Positions 21,666 through 30,560 are shown, numbered from the stretch's first letter. The stretch is DNA of 37,068 nucleotides from Bacilli bacterium (GCA_022791775.1 JAAVZT010000029.1:1-37068), one strand, 5' to 3'. Numbers and translations: made by a program. The notes: generated from the letters alone by a model not told the origin.

Positions 21666-21944
21666 ATGACTTGCAAAAATTGTGGAAATGCGCTTGGAAA
21701 CGAGCAAGCAATTTGTCCATTTTGTGGTTCTTTTTTGGATGCAAGTCAGATTTCTACTTGGAAAAAGGAACTTCAAACAGAAAAAAGCAAAATGCGTCCT
21801 GTTTTACTTAGTGAGCGTTATGGAATGTCTCCAATCAAATATGAACGGCAAAATGCAAAATTACAGACTAAATTAATTGTGATTTTGGTAATTATGGTTC
21901 TTTTGGTATTCGTTTTTTTAGGGGTTGTTTTCATAATTTTTTAA
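21666..21944 (+). CDS. Zinc-ribbon single-pass membrane protein
   Basis: This 92-residue protein begins with a zinc ribbon, CKNCGNAL...ICPFCGSFL (four cysteines as CxxC pairs), continues with a polar linker and ends in a membrane helix (about 69-91, LIVILVIMVLLVFVFLGVVF). The ribbon should face the cytosol. ATG 21666 is chosen because AGGTGG lies 6 bases upstream; GTG 21657 overlaps that site. Such small zinc-ribbon plus helix proteins are common in Firmicutes and their role is not known. Confidence 0.78.
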   Translation: MTCKNCGNALGNEQAICPFCGSFLDASQISTWKKELQTEKSKMRPVLLSERYGMSPIKYERQNAKLQTKLIVILVIMVLLVFVFLGVVFIIF

Positions 21945-21975
21945 AATTGGGACAAGATAAAAACAGGTGAAAAAA

Positions 21976-22491
21976 ATGGACTTGTTTTTTATTTGTTTGA
22001 AAATTTTTGGAGCTCGTATATTGGATGTTTCAATTGGAACGGTGCGAGCAAATGTGATATTACATGATAAAAAGTTTGTTGGTGCATTTCTTGCTTTTAT
22101 TGAAACATTTTTATGGTTTGTGGTAGCAAGAGAAGCTTTAAGAATTGATGTCTCGAATATTTTAATTCCTATATCATATTCACTGGGTTTTGCTTCAGGG
22201 ACTTTAATAGGCAGTTTTATTTCTTCTCGTTTCATAAAAGGAGTTTTTATGATTCAAGCAGTTGTTGATGAAAATAATGAGCGTATTTTAAAGGAATTAA
22301 AAGCAAAAGGGTATTTGGCTTCTATTTTAGAATTAAAAAACAATTTTGATGGGAATCCTCGAATGATGATATATTTACAAGTAAATGGGGAAACTTTAAA
22401 GAAAGCAGAAAAATTGATTCGGCGATGCGATCCAGATGCTTTTATTGCAATTAGTGAAACCAAGCGAGTTCAAAATGGATATGTAAAATAA
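21976..22491 (+). CDS. UPF0316/DUF2179 family membrane protein
   Basis: This 171-residue protein matches the UPF0316 family: N-terminal membrane segments with KIFGARILDVSIGTVRA, FLAFIETFLWFVVAREAL and YSLGFASGTLIGSFI, then a cytosolic DUF2179 domain (IQAVVDENNERILKELKAKGY...). DUF2179 domains occur in other membrane proteins as possible ligand-sensing modules; the function is not defined. ATG 21976 is chosen because AGGTGA ends 5 bases upstream, whereas the in-frame GTG at 21967 lies inside that site. It follows the zinc-ribbon gene after 31 bp and may share its transcript. Confidence 0.85.
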   Translation: MDLFFICLKIFGARILDVSIGTVRANVILHDKKFVGAFLAFIETFLWFVVAREALRIDVSNILIPISYSLGFASGTLIGSFISSRFIKGVFMIQAVVDENNERILKELKAKGYLASILELKNNFDGNPRMMIYLQVNGETLKKAEKLIRRCDPDAFIAISETKRVQNGYVK

Positions 22492-22536
22492 GGGACGTCT
22501 ATTTTATATAGGCATATATTATCATGAGGTGAAAGC

Positions 22537-23457
22537 ATGAATTTTGATTATGAATTTGGGAATCAAGCTTATCTTTATGATGATACGAGTGGAATTCAAT
22601 TGAAAAAATATCAAAAGATGGCAGATGAACAATCGCAAGATATGCAACCAGGTTTTGAGTATTTGATGACTCCACAGCCTATTTTTGATAATCCTGATTA
22701 TCATGGAAGTGGTAAGTTAAAGGATCGCGTTGCGATTATAACAGGAGGGGATAGTGGGCTTGGAAGAGCAGCAGCAGTTTTGTTTGTGAAAGAGGGAGCC
22801 CATGTTGTGATTCCTTATTTTAATGAGCATCAAGATGCTTATGAAACAAAAGCTTATTTGGAAAAATTAGGTGGAAAATGTTTATTATTAGCGGGAGATA
22901 TTTCTAAACCAGAATTTTGTCAAAGAATTGTCAAGGAAACGTTAAAATATTTTGGAAAAATTGATATTCTTGTCAATAATGCGGGAGTTCAATATCAGCA
23001 AGATGAGTTAACCGATATTTGTGATGAACAATTTGATTGGACGATGAAAGTAAATGTCTATGGAATGTTTTATTTGACAAAAGCGGTGTTGCCCCATTTG
23101 AAATCTGGGGCTTCGATTATTAATTTAACTTCTGTTACAACTTTTTATGGAGATCCGCAATTAATTGATTATGTGACTACAAAGGGTGCTATTGTAGGTT
23201 TTACGAGAGCTTTAGCACGAAATTTAGCCTTAAAAAATATTCGAGTGAATGCCATTGCTCCAGGATTTTTTTGGACACCATTGCAACCTGCTTGTTGGGT
23301 GAAAGAAAAAATTCCTTCATTAGGAGCCGATGCTGCGATGGCAAGAGGTGCTATGCCTTATGAACTTGCACCTACCTTTGTTTTTTTAGCTTCGGATGAT
23401 TCATCATATGTCACAGGGCAAGTGATTCACAATAATGGTGGACAAGTTATGGGTTAA
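22537..23457 (+). CDS. Short-chain dehydrogenase/reductase with N-terminal extension (YhdF/YdaD-like)
   Basis: This 306-residue NAD(P)-dependent oxidoreductase is of the long SDR subgroup that includes Bacillus general-stress dehydrogenases. It has a 60-residue leader before the Rossmann fold, which this subgroup also has (QDMQPG...M.P.P). Motifs: cofactor loop TGGDSGLG (69-76), NNAGV (147-151), and the catalytic triad Ser199, Tyr212 and Lys216 with the usual 13- and 4-residue spacing. The C-terminal VTGQVIHNNGGQVMG is typical. RBS AGGTGAAAGC precedes the ATG. The substrate cannot be told from sequence. It is cytosolic and stands alone before a terminator. Confidence 0.9.
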   Translation: MNFDYEFGNQAYLYDDTSGIQLKKYQKMADEQSQDMQPGFEYLMTPQPIFDNPDYHGSGKLKDRVAIITGGDSGLGRAAAVLFVKEGAHVVIPYFNEHQDAYETKAYLEKLGGKCLLLAGDISKPEFCQRIVKETLKYFGKIDILVNNAGVQYQQDELTDICDEQFDWTMKVNVYGMFYLTKAVLPHLKSGASIINLTSVTTFYGDPQLIDYVTTKGAIVGFTRALARNLALKNIRVNAIAPGFFWTPLQPACWVKEKIPSLGADAAMARGAMPYELAPTFVFLASDDSSYVTGQVIHNNGGQVMG

Positions 23458-23480
23458 ACGATTCTTAACAATCGTTTTTT
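23457..23480 (+). terminator. Intrinsic terminator after the SDR gene
   Basis: Stem AACGATT (23457-23463) and AATCGTT (23470-23476) with a 6-base loop, followed by T residues; it starts at the stop codon. Confidence 0.85.
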
Positions 23481-23590
23481 GTTTACATTCTTCTTTATAA
23501 TATTTTTAAAATGATTTTTTATTTATTTATATTATAAAATAAAGAATATATTTTTGAATTGGTTAGGATAAAAAGAAGGATGTGCTTTTT

Positions 23591-24952
23591 GTGAATTTAA
23601 AATCATTTCATAATGATAAAAAAATATCTAAAATTCTTTTCGTTTGCGTTTTTAGTATTTTTTTGCTTACTGGGCTACTTGTTATTTATCGAACTTATGC
23701 AGTATATGAAGAAAAACAAGTATATAATGTTATGAAGGGGCAAGTACCAAATCAAGATTACGATATAAGTTTGTCTTATTATTTTATGGATACAGATGGT
23801 AAGAAAACGATGTTATTAAAAGCTCCAACCGAACGAAATTATAATGTTGATGTTGTTTGTACGGAAGTCGCTATGGCTTCATGGGATTATGATAAATGGG
23901 GGCCTTTAATTACAAATTTAATAAATAATCGAACGAAATGTAACATTCTATTTCAAAAAGAACGAATTTTATTAGAGGATATAGTTCATGTTTCTAAAGT
24001 AACAAGTGGAGACGGTTTATATGAAGTTTTTCATGAAGATGCAGAAATTGCTTTTTCAGAGAATGAAAGTATTATCAAGAATTTAAAAATGACAGAATAT
24101 CGTTATGTTGGTTCTAATCCCAATAATTATGTGACATTTAATGAAGAAGCAGCGGGATGGCGAATAATTGGACTTGTAAATACTCTAGAAGGTCAACGAA
24201 TCAAGTTAATTCGTGATAATAGTATTGGCTATTATGTGTATGATTCTACTACAAATGATATTAATCAAGGTCATGGAGTTTCTCAATTTAATGTAGCAGC
24301 TATTAATACGCTTTTAAATTATACTTACTATAATCGAACTTTAGGAGAATGCAAAAATGGGGATAATAATTCTGTTATTTTTTGTGAATTTGCTGAAAAT
24401 GGTATTTTAAAAAATACAAAGGAACTTATTGATACCGTTACATGGACGATTCCCGTTAGTTCAGTACATAATTTTCTTTATCAGGTGACTGGGAAGTCTT
24501 CTACAAGACAACTTTATAATTATGAACATAGTAATAGTGTACATAATTGTATGGTAGGAGAGCGATGTAATGCTGTTTTTGATCATGTTACAAGTTTTAA
24601 AGCTCCGATAGGACTTATGAGTGCAAGTGATTATACATATGCCACCAAGGGTGGAGGATTAAAAAATCGGATGGCTTGTTTGGAAGCAGATGCTCTTTAT
24701 TGGGAAAATGATGAGAATAAAGAATGTTTTCAAAATAATTGGATGTATAAAAATTATTCTCAGATGACAATGCATGGTTATCCAACGGGAGACAATAGTC
24801 ATTATATAGTATATATTAATTCATCTGGCTCCGTTAAATTTGGAACCTCGATGTGGAGATATGAAGTACGACCAACTTTATATTTAAAAACTAGCGTGAA
24901 AGTTTCTAGTGGGGATGGAAGTCTAGAAGCACCATTTGTGCTTCGAACATAA
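23591..24952 (+). CDS. Membrane-anchored surface protein with WRI/VRPTLYL-type C-domain, lacking the SYAYW domain
   Basis: This 453-residue protein has an N-terminal membrane helix (about 14-35) and a large extracellular part without sorting signal. It shares the C-terminal module type of the genes at 11831 and 13896: a YRYVGSNPNNYVTFNEEAAGWRIIG block, APIGLMSASDYTYA, and the ending YEVRPTLYLKTSVKVSSGDGSLEAPF. It lacks the Cys-containing SYAYW N-domain of those proteins; its helix ends in YRTYAVYEEK. Several Cys residues (LGECKNGDNN, NCMVGERC, NKECFQNN) could form disulfides. GTG 23591 is chosen because AGAAGGA lies about 10 bases upstream, whereas GTG 23582 is only one base from it. The 130-bp upstream region is very AT-rich with no unambiguous promoter. 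Function unknown. Confidence 0.8.
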   Translation: MNLKSFHNDKKISKILFVCVFSIFLLTGLLVIYRTYAVYEEKQVYNVMKGQVPNQDYDISLSYYFMDTDGKKTMLLKAPTERNYNVDVVCTEVAMASWDYDKWGPLITNLINNRTKCNILFQKERILLEDIVHVSKVTSGDGLYEVFHEDAEIAFSENESIIKNLKMTEYRYVGSNPNNYVTFNEEAAGWRIIGLVNTLEGQRIKLIRDNSIGYYVYDSTTNDINQGHGVSQFNVAAINTLLNYTYYNRTLGECKNGDNNSVIFCEFAENGILKNTKELIDTVTWTIPVSSVHNFLYQVTGKSSTRQLYNYEHSNSVHNCMVGERCNAVFDHVTSFKAPIGLMSASDYTYATKGGGLKNRMACLEADALYWENDENKECFQNNWMYKNYSQMTMHGYPTGDNSHYIVYINSSGSVKFGTSMWRYEVRPTLYLKTSVKVSSGDGSLEAPFVLRT

Positions 24953-24957
24953 AAAAC

Positions 24958-24987
24958 TTGCTATTTTAAAAAGCAGTATGTTATAAT
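24958..24987 (+). promoter_or_regulatory. Promoter of the rimP-nusA-infB operon
   Basis: TTGCTA (24958-24963), 18 bp, TATAAT (24982-24987) with TGT before it. It lies directly after the surface protein gene and reads into the rimP leader. Confidence 0.7.
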
Positions 24988-25002
24988 TTATTTAACAGAT
25001 TT

Positions 25003-25032
25003 AAGTGGGCAGGAATTCCCACTTTTATTATT
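25003..25032 (+). promoter_or_regulatory. Terminator-like hairpin in the rimP leader (possible attenuator)
   Basis: Stem AAGTGGG (25003-25009) and CCCACTT (25018-25024) is followed by TTATTATT, and lies between the operon promoter and the rimP ribosome site. Similar GTGGG/CCCAC hairpins occur ahead of rimP in other Firmicutes; control by attenuation is an inference. Confidence 0.55.
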
Positions 25033-25052
25033 GTAGAGGTGATTATATCGAT

Positions 25053-25307
25053 ATGGACGGTAGAATAAAAAAGTTAGAAGAAGTGTTAATGCCTATTTTA
25101 CAAGAAAAAGAAATGGTAATTGATTCTATATCTTATGAAAAAGAAGGTAAATATTATTTTTTAAGAATTGTATTGGATCGAGTTTCTGGGATTGATTTAG
25201 ATAGCATTGTCATGGCGACTAATTTGATTAATCCTATTTTGGATGATTTAGATTTATTTGAAGATTCTTATATTTTAGATGTATTAAGTAAGGAGAGAGA
25301 ACAATGA
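25053..25307 (+). CDS. rimP: RimP ribosome maturation factor, N-terminal domain only
   Basis: This 84-residue protein corresponds to the N-terminal alpha/beta domain of RimP, which helps assemble the 30S subunit. Seen: an initial helix, YYFLRIVLDRVSGIDLDSIVMATNLINPILDD, and SYILDVLS where family members have the Y-x-LEVSSPG motif. The normal protein has about 150 residues with a C-terminal SH3-like domain; here it ends immediately after that motif (stop at 25305-25307). ATG 25053 is chosen because AGAGGTGA lies 10 bases upstream; an earlier in-frame ATG at 25005 lies inside the leader hairpin. The stop overlaps the nusA start (ATGA). Identity rests on position before nusA and the partial motif; the truncation is not caused by a visible frameshift. 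Confidence 0.82.
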   Translation: MDGRIKKLEEVLMPILQEKEMVIDSISYEKEGKYYFLRIVLDRVSGIDLDSIVMATNLINPILDDLDLFEDSYILDVLSKEREQ

Positions 25308-26419
25308 ATGGAAAAGAATTTTTAAGAGCACTAGATTTTATTGTGGAAGAAAAAAATATTAGTAAGCAAGTCGTATTAGAAGGAATGGAACAAGCTTTAT
25401 TGACGGCTTATAAGAAAAATTTTGATTCAAAAACTAATGCAAAGGTTGTGATTAATCCCAATACTGGTGATATTAAAGTTTTTTCTTATTATGTAGTTGT
25501 TCCCGAATTGGATTTTGGACGTGAAGAGGAAGACGAAGAAGGAAATATTGTAAAAATTCCTCCTGAAATTAATTTGGATGCTCAAATTACATTAGATGAT
25601 GCAAGAGATATTGTGAGTGATATTGAAATTGGAGAAACAATAGAAAAAGAAGTTACGCCGAAAGATTTTGGAAGAGTTGCTGCGGGAACAGCTAAACAAG
25701 TTTTAACGCAAAAGATTCGTGAAGCAGAGCGGAATAGTATTATGGCAGAATTTGAAGGAAAAACTGGAGAAATGATGGTTGGGATGTTAGCGATGGAAGA
25801 TTCTCGTAACTATTATGTTGATTTAGGTAGAACGAGAGGTATTTTACCGAAAACGGAAATGATTCCAGGAGAAACTTTAACTATGGGAACTAGTATTAAA
25901 GTTTATATTACAAAAGTAGAAGAAACAACAAAGGGACCGTTTATTTTGTGTTCTAGAAAACATTATGGATTTGTAAAACGGCTTTTCGAACAAAATATTC
26001 CAGAATTAGTAGATGGAACGATTGAATTATATGCAGTAGCAAGAGAAGCAGGGATTCGTAGTAAGGTAGCTGTTTTTTCAAGAAATGAAAAGGTGGATCC
26101 AAAGGGGGCTTGTATCGGAGAACGAGGTTCCCGAATTGGGAGTATTTTGAAAGATTTAAATGGAGAAAAAGTAGATTTAATTTTATATCAAGAAGATCCT
26201 AGTGCTTTTGTGGCAGAAGCGTTATCACCTGCTAAAGGAGTTATTGTGAATATTTTAGATCCGATGAAAAAAGAAGCTTTAGCAATTGTTCCTGAAAATG
26301 AACTTTCTTTAGCTATTGGAAAAAAAGGAAGTAATATTAAACTTGCCAGTCGACTTACGAAATATAAGATTGAAGTAAAAACGTTAGAGCAAGTTACGAA
26401 AGAAGGAAATCAAGCATAA
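25304..26419 (+). CDS. nusA: Transcription termination/antitermination factor NusA
   Basis: This 371-residue RNA polymerase-binding protein modulates pausing and termination. N-terminal domain 1-125 (ALLTAYKKNF...; conserved polymerase-binding fold), S1 domain about 135-200 (VDLGRTRGILPKTEMIPGE), KH1 (VDPKGACIGERGSRIGSI) and KH2 (ENELSLAIGKKGSNIKLASRL) in the usual order. It lacks acidic C-terminal repeats, as in other Firmicutes. Starts at ATG 25304, overlapping the rimP stop by 4 bp, after AAGGAGAG. ylxR follows 9 bp downstream. Confidence 0.97.
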   Translation: MNGKEFLRALDFIVEEKNISKQVVLEGMEQALLTAYKKNFDSKTNAKVVINPNTGDIKVFSYYVVVPELDFGREEEDEEGNIVKIPPEINLDAQITLDDARDIVSDIEIGETIEKEVTPKDFGRVAAGTAKQVLTQKIREAERNSIMAEFEGKTGEMMVGMLAMEDSRNYYVDLGRTRGILPKTEMIPGETLTMGTSIKVYITKVEETTKGPFILCSRKHYGFVKRLFEQNIPELVDGTIELYAVAREAGIRSKVAVFSRNEKVDPKGACIGERGSRIGSILKDLNGEKVDLILYQEDPSAFVAEALSPAKGVIVNILDPMKKEALAIVPENELSLAIGKKGSNIKLASRLTKYKIEVKTLEQVTKEGNQA

Positions 26420-26428
26420 GGAGGACTT

Positions 26429-26698
26429 ATGAAAGTAAAAAAAATACCCATGCGTACTTGTGTGGTAACAAAAGAAAAGTGTGAAAAAAGAGATTTGATT
26501 CGAGTCGTTCGGACGCCAGAAAAAGAAGTGCTTTTGGATCCAACTGGAAAAATGAATGGTAAAGGTGCTTATTTAAAATTGGACTTGGATGTTATTTTAA
26601 AAGCCCAAAAGTCAAAAGTATTAGATCGTGCATTAGACATAGAAGTGCCAGAGATGATTTATGAGGAGTTAAAGAATCAAGTTAATAATAGAAAGTGA
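26429..26698 (+). CDS. rnpM: YlxR/RnpM family RNA-binding protein (DUF448)
   Basis: This 89-residue protein has the DUF448 signature: PMRTCVVTKEKCEKRDLIRVVR with the two Cys, then DPTGKMNGKGAYLK. Bacillus YlxR (RnpM) binds RNase P RNA and alters its activity. It sits in the conserved place between nusA and infB, after AAGGAGG. The ylxQ gene (L7Ae-like) that normally follows in Firmicutes is absent here; infB begins 8 bp after the stop. Confidence 0.93.
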   Translation: MKVKKIPMRTCVVTKEKCEKRDLIRVVRTPEKEVLLDPTGKMNGKGAYLKLDLDVILKAQKSKVLDRALDIEVPEMIYEELKNQVNNRK

Positions 26699-26706
26699 GG
26701 AAACAA

Positions 26707-28818
26707 ATGAACGTTCGAGAATATGCAGAGAGTGTGAGTTTATCCGTAGCAGAAATTTTAAAGAAATGTGAGAGTTTAGGAATAGATGTAAGGGGGGCAG
26801 AAGATTTTTTAAGTGATGATGATGTTATTAATTTAGATTTTGCAATTAATTTAATTAGTACAGATCATGATACAACAATTGAAGAGGAAGAAAATATTGA
26901 TGAAGTAGTTGAAGACATTATTGAATCTAGTAATTTACAACATATTAGTGATCATACTAAAAAGCAGAAACTGAAAAAAAGAAGCGAAATTCAAACGAGT
27001 AAAGAAGAATATTTTAATAAGCGAAAAGCCATGTACAAGCATAAAGAAAAGTTGAAAACCAATGAAGCAGATGAGAATGTTGTTTTATATCAAACAGATA
27101 TGACAGTTGCATCTTTAGCAGAAGTTTTAGGAATTAGTGGAACAGATATTATTAAAAAGTTAATGAGTTTAGGGCTAATGGTTTCTTTAAATCAGGGAAT
27201 TGATTTTGAAAATGCTGAAATTATAGCAATGGATTATGGTAAAACATTAAAACGAGAAGAAACTCAAAATGTTGCAAATTTTGAAGAATATGAAATTCAC
27301 GATAAAGAAGAAGATTTGATGTTACGTCCAGCTGTTGTTACCATTATGGGACATGTTGATCATGGTAAAACTTCATTATTAGATTATATTAGAAAGAGTA
27401 AAGTCGTGGAAGGCGAGTTTGGGGGCATTACACAGCATATTGGTGCTTATCAAGTAACTCATGATACTGGGAAAATTACATTTATTGATACTCCAGGACA
27501 TGCAGCTTTTACTGAGATGCGGGCGCGTGGTGCTAGTGTAACCGATATTGTTATTATTATTGTAGCAGCAGATGATGGTGTTATGCCTCAAACGAAAGAA
27601 GCAATTGATCATGCTTTATCAGCGAAGGTTCCAATTATAGTAGCAGTTAATAAAATTGATAAACCAGAAGCAAATATTGAACGTATTATGCAAGAAATGA
27701 GTGAAAATGGTATTACACCAGAAGCTTGGGGAGGAGAGTATCCTTTTGTTCCGATTAGCGCTTTAACGGGTGAAGGTATTGATCTGTTGTTGGAAACTAT
27801 TACGACAATTAGTGAAGTAAATAATTATCAAGCTAATCCAAATCGTTATGCGGTGGGAACTGTAATTGAAAGTAAATTAGATAAAAATATTGGAGGAGTT
27901 GCTTCTTTATTAATTCAAAATGGAACGTTACGTTTAGGAGATCCGATCGTAGTAGGAACTTTTTTTGGAAAAGTTAGAACGATGAAAAATGATATGGGAG
28001 AATCTATTGTAGAAGCGGGACCTTCCACACCAGTTGAAATTACAGGTATCAGTGATAATCCAAGTGCTGGTGATAAGTTTATGGCTTTTGAAACGGAGAG
28101 TGAGGCAAAAAAAATTGCGGCTAGACGTAGTGAACAGAAAAAAATGAATTTGGGTCGCAAGGAAATTGTTTCATTAGATGATTTATTTGCTAAGATTAAT
28201 GCTGGTCAAAAAGAAATTAATGTTGTTTTAAAAGCGGATGTACGGGGATCTGAAGAAGCTGTTAAAAATGCGCTTGAGAAAATTGAAGTAGAGGGAGTTC
28301 GGGTTCAAGTGATTCGAAGTGGTATTGGAACGATTACTGAAAGTGATATTGTTCTTGCAAATGCTTCGAATGCGATTGTAATTGGTTTTAATGTAAGCCC
28401 TTCTGCTATTACAAAAGAAGTAGCTAAAGAATATAGTGTCGATATCCGTTTATATACGATTATTTATAAAGCAGTAGAGGAAATGGAACTTGCTATGAAA
28501 GGAATGCTTGATCCAGAATATGAAGAAAAAGTGTTAGGAACTTGTGAAATTCGTAAAATTTTTACGTTTAGTAAAGTAGGAAAAATTGCTGGATGTTATG
28601 TGACAGATGGGGTTATGAAAAATGGTGCCTGTGTCCGTGTGATTCGAGATGGTATTATCATTCATGATGGAAAAATTGCGAGTGTTCAACGAGAAAAAGA
28701 TACTGTAAAAGAAGTAAAAAAAGGATTTGAATGTGGAGTTACGTTGGAAAATTATAGTGATATAAAAGAACGAGATACCTTAGAAGCATATGAGATGGTA
28801 GAGGTGAAACGGATTTGA
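26707..28818 (+). CDS. infB: Translation initiation factor IF-2
   Basis: This 703-residue GTPase delivers initiator tRNA to the ribosome. Two IF2-N helical domains (residues about 1-50, [19 protein letters not shown], and about 135-180, [19 protein letters not shown]) are separated by a charged linker. The GTPase domain has GHVDHGKT from Gly215, then DTPGHAAF and NKID; then domains II, III and IV including the C-terminal fMet-tRNA-binding region. ATG 26707 is chosen because GTGAGG lies 6 bases upstream; GTG 26695 is inside the ylxR end. Length is at the short end for Firmicutes because the N-terminal linker is short. The stop overlaps the rbfA start. Confidence 0.97.
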   Translation: MNVREYAESVSLSVAEILKKCESLGIDVRGAEDFLSDDDVINLDFAINLISTDHDTTIEEEENIDEVVEDIIESSNLQHISDHTKKQKLKKRSEIQTSKEEYFNKRKAMYKHKEKLKTNEADENVVLYQTDMTVASLAEVLGISGTDIIKKLMSLGLMVSLNQGIDFENAEIIAMDYGKTLKREETQNVANFEEYEIHDKEEDLMLRPAVVTIMGHVDHGKTSLLDYIRKSKVVEGEFGGITQHIGAYQVTHDTGKITFIDTPGHAAFTEMRARGASVTDIVIIIVAADDGVMPQTKEAIDHALSAKVPIIVAVNKIDKPEANIERIMQEMSENGITPEAWGGEYPFVPISALTGEGIDLLLETITTISEVNNYQANPNRYAVGTVIESKLDKNIGGVASLLIQNGTLRLGDPIVVGTFFGKVRTMKNDMGESIVEAGPSTPVEITGISDNPSAGDKFMAFETESEAKKIAARRSEQKKMNLGRKEIVSLDDLFAKINAGQKEINVVLKADVRGSEEAVKNALEKIEVEGVRVQVIRSGIGTITESDIVLANASNAIVIGFNVSPSAITKEVAKEYSVDIRLYTIIYKAVEEMELAMKGMLDPEYEEKVLGTCEIRKIFTFSKVGKIAGCYVTDGVMKNGACVRVIRDGIIIHDGKIASVQREKDTVKEVKKGFECGVTLENYSDIKERDTLEAYEMVEVKRI

Positions 28819-29165
28819 ATCAAATTAAATTAAAACGAATTGAATCAGAATTAAATAAAACGATTGCTAATATTTTATTAGAAGAGTCGACGGATGAATT
28901 GTTAAAATCTATTACCATTACGGGGAGTGAAGTTGCGAATGATTTATCGTTTGCTAAAGTTTATTTTACTAGTTTAATTGAAATGGAACCAGAAAATTTG
29001 GAAAAGGAAATGAATGAAGCAAGTGATTTTATTCGTAAATTTGTAGCAGAACAAATGGATTTACGAAAAACGCCTGAATTAAAATTTGTTTATGACAAAT
29101 CGATTCAATATGGAAATCGGATTGAAAAAATATTAGCAGATATTCATGAAAAGGAAGAGGAATAA
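28815..29165 (+). CDS. rbfA: Ribosome-binding factor A
   Basis: This 116-residue KH-fold protein is needed for late 30S maturation. Conserved pattern: RIESELNKTIANILLEE, SLTITGSEV-like (SITITGSEVANDLSFAKVYF) and the ending DLRKTPELKFVYDKSIQYGNRI. The start is TTG 28815, overlapping the infB stop as TTGA, with GAGGTGA 8 bases upstream. Length is normal. Confidence 0.94.
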   Translation: MNQIKLKRIESELNKTIANILLEESTDELLKSITITGSEVANDLSFAKVYFTSLIEMEPENLEKEMNEASDFIRKFVAEQMDLRKTPELKFVYDKSIQYGNRIEKILADIHEKEEE

Positions 29166-29195
29166 TCTTCTTTTTCTATTTAAGGAAGTGATTAT

Positions 29196-30041
29196 ATGCA
29201 TGGTTTGTTAGTTATAGATAAGCCTAAGAATTGGACGAGCCGGGATGTTGTAAATTTGGTTTCAAAGTGTTTGCATACAAAAAAAGTTGGGCATTCAGGA
29301 ACTTTGGATCCACTTGCGACGGGAGTTTTAGTTCTTTGTGTAGGTGATTATACGAAATTGGTTAATCATATTACGAATCATCAAAAAGAATATATTGCTA
29401 CGATTCAATTTGGAATTCTTACAGATACATTAGATATTACAGGTACTGTTTTAGCGCATAATCAAATTTTTCCTTTAAAAGAAGATATTTTACTGGTATT
29501 ACCACAATTTTTAGGAGTGCAAATGCAAGAGGTGCCACTTTATTCGGCGAAGAAAGTGGCAGGAAAAAGATTGTATGAATATGCGAGAAATCAGGAAAAC
29601 GTTTCTCTACCAATGCAGCAAATTGAAATCAAAGAGTTAGAATTATTGGAGTATCATACTAATGAGGTAACTCTTCGATGTGTGGTCTCAAAAGGTACTT
29701 ATATTCGTAGTTTAATACGGGATATTTGTAATCAATTGGGGGTTTTGGGGGTAATGAAAGATCTAGTGAGATTTAGGCAGGGTAATTTTTTGCTTACGGA
29801 AGCTATTTCAATAGACAATGTGAAAGAAAATCATTTTTGCTTACAAGATTTTCATTCGTTTTTAGAATATGAAGCTTATGAAGTAACAAAAGAGGAATTA
29901 AATGTCATTTATCATCGAAATGAACTTTATCTTCCTTTCGATTCTACTTATGTTCTACTTTTACATCAAAATAGAGAAATTGCACTTTATCAAAAACATT
30001 TAGATCGTTATAAACCTCTTTTGGTGTTTGACAATTTTTGA
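29196..30041 (+). CDS. truB: tRNA pseudouridine(55) synthase TruB
   Basis: This 281-residue enzyme converts U55 of tRNA to pseudouridine. Motif I LLVIDKPKNWTSRDVV, the catalytic loop KKVGHSGTLDPLATGVL with Asp38, the YSAKKVAGKRLYEYAR region and VSKGTYIRSLIRDI are all present. The C-terminal part is slightly shorter and less conserved. RBS AAGGAAGTGA. In most Firmicutes ribF follows; here it does not. A separate promoter for the next gene starts inside the truB 3' end. Confidence 0.96.
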   Translation: MHGLLVIDKPKNWTSRDVVNLVSKCLHTKKVGHSGTLDPLATGVLVLCVGDYTKLVNHITNHQKEYIATIQFGILTDTLDITGTVLAHNQIFPLKEDILLVLPQFLGVQMQEVPLYSAKKVAGKRLYEYARNQENVSLPMQQIEIKELELLEYHTNEVTLRCVVSKGTYIRSLIRDICNQLGVLGVMKDLVRFRQGNFLLTEAISIDNVKENHFCLQDFHSFLEYEAYEVTKEELNVIYHRNELYLPFDSTYVLLLHQNREIALYQKHLDRYKPLLVFDNF

Positions 30042-30056
30042 TTTTTTTAATACAAT
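30028..30056 (+). promoter_or_regulatory. Consensus promoter at the end of truB
   Basis: TTGACA (30028-30033), 17 bp, TACAAT (30051-30056). This is the best -35/-10 pair in the window; the -35 lies inside truB. It drives the hypothetical gene at 30082. Confidence 0.8.
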
Positions 30057-30081
30057 AACAGTCATTTAAAGAGGTGATGAG

Positions 30082-30507
30082 ATGGAATTATCATTTGTTT
30101 ATGGAGTGGGAAGTCATGCCACAACCAAAGAATATGGATTTTGGAATACAAATTTTTTAAATCCATTACAAAAGCAAATTTCTTTATCAATTCCTCTTAT
30201 TACTTCTATAACGGTTCGGGCAACAATGAAAGAGCGAAAGAAAAATTTGTTTTCAATTTATGTAGGAAAAGAGATTGCTTTAGATGCACAGTCAAAATAT
30301 TATATTGAAAAGTATGATTTAGATAAGGAAGAATTAGCTCGATTTAAACAAAGAGGATATGAACGTGTTTGTCTTTTAAATTTTAAAAAGTATGATCTGA
30401 TTTTAATTGGTTTAAAAAAACAAGATCGTGTAGTTCCTGATTATTATGCGTTAAAAAATAATTTGGCGAAATTAGAACGGTTGCAAAAATATTTTCAAGA
30501 AGGATAA
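30082..30507 (+). CDS. Hypothetical protein after truB
   Basis: This 141-residue protein is not recognised. It has mixed strands and helices, no signal peptide or membrane segment, and many Lys and Tyr residues; the second half is helical and basic (DKEELARFKQRGYER, LAKLERLQKYF). It starts at ATG 30082 after GAGGTGATGAG, has its own strong promoter and is closed by a terminator, so it is a single-gene unit. Confidence 0.75.
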   Translation: MELSFVYGVGSHATTKEYGFWNTNFLNPLQKQISLSIPLITSITVRATMKERKKNLFSIYVGKEIALDAQSKYYIEKYDLDKEELARFKQRGYERVCLLNFKKYDLILIGLKKQDRVVPDYYALKNNLAKLERLQKYFQEG

Positions 30508-30519
30508 TCTTCTTTTTTT
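30497..30519 (+). terminator. Intrinsic terminator after the hypothetical gene
   Basis: Stem AAGAAG (30497-30502) and CTTCTT (30509-30514), with the stop codon in the loop, followed by T residues. Confidence 0.75.
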
Positions 30520-30532
30520 GTGCTTTTTATTT

Positions 30533-30538
30533 TATAAT
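30533..30538 (+). promoter_or_regulatory. Probable -10 of the polysaccharide deacetylase gene
   Basis: TATAAT lies 22 bp before the start codon, just after the previous terminator. No clear -35. Confidence 0.45.
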
Positions 30539-30560
30539 AGAAGGGAAAAGAGTTTATATT

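Noticed and set aside
21918-22235. 105-residue minus-strand frame opposite the UPF0316 gene
   Set aside because: It is a shadow of a recognised family on the other strand.
29154-29178. Possible terminator between rbfA and truB (GAAGA...TCTTC, T run)
   Set aside because: The stem is only about 5 bp and lies inside a conserved operon; it is too weak to list.
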